64,000 bases of DNA from Haematococcus lacustris (lineage: Eukaryota > Chlorophyta > Chlorophyceae > Chlamydomonadales > Haematococcaceae), in contig JASKMD010000027.1 in NCBI GenBank assembly GCA_030144725.1, positions 3,334,842-3,398,841 of the forward strand, given 5' to 3'. Below, in pieces: positions 60,474 to 64,000 of this stretch. Made by a program: the position numbers and the translations under genes. Every line of letters starts with the position of its first letter. Position 1 is the first letter of the stretch. Below the pieces are notes generated by a model. It saw only the letters and a program-made list of their open reading frames with translations, ran no database searches and was not told where the DNA came from.

Positions 60474-61957
60474 CCAGCCAGCCAGTCACCCGCCGCCGCC
60501 AGCCTCCCTGCAACCCTAGGAGTGACTTAACCCTAGCGCGTATGCTGCTGGCCCTAATGCGCCTCTAAGGCAATGCCAGCCAGTCATCCGCCTGATGCCC
60601 AGGAAGGGTCAGGGAGGGTCGCTCGACGCACGGTCTGGTGGTTGTACCAGGCAGCCCTGAGTCAGGCCTGATGGGCGCCCACACCTTGCTTGTGCCCTAG
60701 TGTAAGGCACCCGCCCCAGCTGCTGCCTTGCAAGGCTGGGCCACCTGTTGCCGCCCACCCGCCCACCCACCCACCCACCCACCCACCCACCCACCCACCC
60801 AACCCCCATATCCTGCCCACTGTTAGTTTTTCAATGTCATATGATATGTGTGTCACCCTTGCAAATCATGTCATGACTGGGTTGGCCTGGGCTGGGCTGG
60901 GCTGCCTGCTGTACAACCTCGTGACCTTGCCACTGATATGTGATAGTGATGATGGTGGTGATGATGCCGACCATTTGCTGCTGCCGGTGTGTGGTCACGC
61001 AGATCAAGTACTGCCAGGCCAGGGCCCCGGCCATTAGCAGCGCAGCCTGCCGTGCAGCAGCCGCCACCGCCTTAGCCCTGGAGCAGCGCGTGGCTGAGGT
61101 GGTGGTGCCGCATTTCAGGGCAGCGCGCGGGGCCAGGGAGCGCAGTCAGGGCGCAGCAGCAGTCAGGGCTGGGGGGCTGCAGGCTGCTGCAGGGCCCCTG
61201 GAGCTTCCCGCACTGCCTCTGCCTCTGGCGACGGGGCAGGGCCAGCAGCCAGTGGCAGCCCCAACGCCCATGTGCTGGTGGGTCTCATGCCCCCATGCTC
61301 CCATGCTCCCATGCAGGGGGCATCCATGCGCTGCTTGAGCATCGAGGTTGCAGAGTATTAGGTCAGGCAAAGTCACAATTGGGGGTGATAAGGGTTGATC
61401 AAAGGTGGGTGAGGGGTGGGTGAGGGGTGGCTTAGAGTGGCCCAAGGTCAGGTAGTAGTGCCCTTAATCAGACAGAGGCGGTAATGCTGGCGGGCAGCGG
61501 CCAACCCCCCATGCCACTGCTCTGCCTCAGCCCTGCCACAACCTGCACCACCCCCTGCAACACACTTCTCACACCCGCTGCCACACGCTGCCCACACCCG
61601 CTGCTACACCACACACTGGCTCCCAGGCTGAGCTCAGCAGTCGTAGAGGCAACCATCTGCGTGCCTACACAACCTCCTATCTGGGAGTGGTTGCTTCCCT
61701 CTGGCTGCTCAGCATGCCAGTGCCGAGGCGTGTCTTCACATGCCACCCCCTGGCCTCGTGTGCTTGGCTGGTTGCGTCACTGTCTGCCATCTGGGTGTCC
61801 TCGCTCAGCTCTGCCTGCTCTTTCCAGGCAGATGCAGGCAGATGCACAGCTATGCCTCCTCATTTGCTCGGTTGGGCAGCTCGTGTATGGCCAAAACTAG
61901 TCATGAACAAAGTCCTCAGTCAAGTTGGTTCTCAGCACTGATGCACTGGCACTGAGC
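60474..61957. other. Intergenic, possible exon near 61009-61190
   Basis: An Ala-rich plus frame after the acceptor-like CACGCAG at about 61001 (IKYCQARAPAISSAACRAAA, LALEQRVAEVVVPHF) could be a further PP2C-region exon or a 5' exon of the next gene. A (CCCA)n run lies at about 60757-60800. Nothing else is firm. Confidence 0.35.
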
Positions 61958-63643
61958 ATGCCACCTGGCTCGGCTGTGCCGCATTGTGCGCTCGGCAGGC
62001 GTGAGAAACAGACTCCGTCCAGTGCGCTGCGCTGGTCCGCGCTCTGGAGGCTGTTTGGCGGCAGCGCCGCTGCAAACCTGCAGGAGACGGCGCTAGCGGC
62101 TGTGGCGGCGGAACGCAAGCGGGAGCACAGAAGGCACGCCGCGGCTCCTGGCAGCACAGCGGGGTCCGATGGCGAAAAGCCCCGGCCGTCCGCGAGTTCT
62201 CATGCCGAGGTGCAGATGACCCGCCGGCCGCTCCCCGTCCGAGACTCCGCACACTGCGCCGCGGCCGGTCCGCTGCGAACCTGGCCGGATGCGATCCTCA
62301 AGGCGCGACACGAGCCGCAGGTATGGGCGGCGGCTGGCGGGCAAGAGGAGTACGACGATGTGTGGTCGGAAAATGACGCTTCCTCTGACGAGGGTCGGGC
62401 GGGGTTCGGGGCTGAGGAGGGGCAGCACTCGTCAGCCGGCCCTTCCCCTGCGCGCGCCCTCCCGGTTCCCGGGGCGCACGTGGTGCACGGCCGCCATGGC
62501 GAGGTGCGAGTGCACATCCCGCAGCACCAGCAGCAGGACAGAAGGAGAGGGTCAGTGGGCAGCGGGCAGGTGATGGTGCTGGTGCAGTCTTAGTCCAGCA
62601 CGTCACGGCGCAAGGTCAATCAGGCTTGTGAGGGCTGGGAGCAGCCAGGAGGGCAGGGGCAGCAGCTTGACCCTCACACCTTTCCTGGTACACTGAACCT
62701 CACAACACCCTCACAGCACGTCCGTGCCTTTGCTTCTTACTCACATTATGCGATAAGGCATCATGTGCTACGTACCTGCCCACACCCAACCAACCAACCA
62801 ACCAATCACACAAACAATCTAACACATGCACACACCACCCCATGATGATAACACACCAGCGGGTGGACAGCCGAGCCGCTTGGCAGAGCTGACAGCTTGG
62901 CAGAGCTGACAGCTTGGCAGAGCTGACAGCTTGGCAGAGCTGACAGCTTGGCAGAGCTGACAGCTTGGCAGAGCTGACACACCATTAAGAAACCAAGGCT
63001 GCCAGGCCGTTTTGTTATGTCAATATCAATAAGTGAGCACGGCAGATGGCTGGTTGAAACGGTTGTCGGAAATAGGCTAGGGGTAGCACAGCTCCTCAGC
63101 TATACAAGGGCCTGCTGCTCACCCTCACCACCCACCATCTCGCCCATCAGGGCGGCTGGGTAGTGGGCTGGGGTAGTGGGCAGGGGGTTGCAGCGCCTCA
63201 GCTCCATGCGGTCAGTTGGTCACACGTTTGGGGTGCTGGCCACACTCACCACCTAGCGCCATCACTTCCTAGGGCATCACTGCATGTATTACTAAGCTAT
63301 TCCCGCAGCCAGCTCTAGGATGTGAACATGACCGCAAACATGAGTATTGGATGTTGTCAGCCGCTGTGATGATTGTGTGCCAGGCAGGGTGGTGGGCTGT
63401 TTTGCAAAAGGAGGAGCTGCGGGCATGTGGGCCGCTGGCCGTCAGGCGCGACTGCCGCCCACCGGGGGCCGCTTAGTAGGCTGGATAGCTGTTACCTGGT
63501 AGGCTGGCTGTTACCTCTGCAGGCCTGACGCCCACATCCTGATGGTGGGTCAGTACACATACGAGCAGAGCCTCTGGGACCATGTGCTAATGGGTCTGAT
63601 GGGGCTGAGGTCACTGACGAGTCAGCCACTCGGCGATGCCTAG
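61958..63643 (+). CDS. Unrecognised two-exon gene
   Basis: Exons 61958-62550 and 63523-63643 join in phase (donor GTCAGT, acceptor CTCTGCAG) to give 237 aa. The N-terminal third is basic and Ala-rich (WRLFGGSAAANLQETALAAV, AAERKREHRRH). The middle has an acidic patch, DDVWSENDASSDEG, which is a good CK2-type phosphorylation context. Then come HVVHGRHGEVRVHIPQ and, in exon 2, HILMVGQYTYEQSLWDHVLM. No domain was recognised. Codon choice and lack of stops over 590 bp support coding. A more 5' start is possible. Confidence 0.5.
62879..62979. repeat. 17-bp tandem repeat, six copies
   Basis: CTTGGCAGAGCTGACAG repeated without change in the intron of the preceding gene model. Confidence 0.96.
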
Positions 63644-64000
63644 TTCGCTGGCTGCCTGGTTATGTAGGGGATCAGTGCGTGGAGTGTGCTCATGATTCTC
63701 GTGCCCGGAGTCGGCTACTTAGGTTGGGTTCTGGGCTGTTCTAATGAGTCGAGTCGTGGATCATCAGATATGACTTTGCACGCGTTAAAGTATATATATG
63801 GTGCTGCTGCAGGGCATGTAAGCGTCGCTGCAGCCGCCCGTCTGGCCTGTTGTACAAGAGTCCGCGCGTCAGTTTTCGACAAGGGGCCGAAACAAAGAAC
63901 GGTTGCAGCAATGCGGCCGGCAATGGGAAAGGGGATGATGGCCAGCACCTCAATCATCTGTATCTGTGTCTGAGAGATTAGCCGCGAGGGGATGGCATGC
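63644..64000. other. Right-edge sequence, no gene seen
   Basis: Short open frames on both strands over about 63690-63970 lack splice sites or motifs that would support them. Confidence 0.45.

Overview
This is a GC-rich nuclear scaffold fragment from a eukaryote. Genes are split into many short exons with GT/GC...AG introns. Introns carry CAG/CTG, GGGGC, CCCCT and GGGGCA arrays, TGTAA motifs sit behind several stop codons, and a 500-base N gap marks a scaffold join. Plant-type genes (a starch synthase and a plant-like CK2 alpha) with human-type TTAGGG interstitial repeats suggest a chlorophycean green alga. The TTAGGG telomere type is known from the Haematococcus/Dunaliella side of Chlamydomonadales, so a Haematococcus-like alga is my best guess (inference).

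Layout. 1-2.4 kb: 5' part of a starch synthase on the minus strand, running off the left edge. 2.9-3.9 kb: a roughly 990-bp GGGGCA array. 4.2-9.6 kb: a local family of propeller-like, membrane-anchored proteins (two intact tandem genes, two decayed copies). 10.5-15.8 kb: complete casein kinase 2 alpha (minus), head to head with a seven-exon F-box/LRR-like gene (16.1-18.4 kb, plus). 19.5-26.4 kb: a repeat-rich block with a low-complexity ORF between 31-bp direct repeats, a small terminal-inverted-repeat element abutting a 600-bp CCCCG array, a 1-kb fold-back repeat, and a 44-bp minisatellite whose units each contain a hairpin. After the gap, 27.1-35.1 kb: fourteen exons of a long coiled-coil protein.

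35.4-54.2 kb is dominated by mobile DNA. Two related minus-strand units (35.4-37.8 and 51.3-54.2 kb) encode a protein with the three RuvC motifs of the TnpB/Fanzor superfamily of RNA-guided nucleases. The 51-54 kb copy keeps the D-E-D residues but has two in-frame stops and a frameshift. The 35-37 kb copy is gutted, and a small gene for a retropepsin-like aspartic protease lies in its middle. Between them is a 10.6-kb structure bounded by inverted arms of exactly 1,861 bp. The left arm plus spacer encode a 1,014-aa transposase-like protein. The right arm repeats only its 5' half and abuts a truncated hAT transposase.

49.4-49.9 kb: LSM3, a small housekeeping gene just outside the right arm. 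54.5-60.5 kb: an eleven-exon PP2C-type phosphatase, including a 19-bp exon. 62.0-63.6 kb: an unrecognised two-exon gene. Host genes recovered cover starch synthesis, CK2 signalling, protein dephosphorylation, RNA processing and probable ubiquitin-ligase substrate binding; no operon-like grouping is expected or seen.

Exon boundaries were placed by hand from splice sites, reading phase and family motifs. Every model described as phase-consistent sums to whole codons. No database search was possible.
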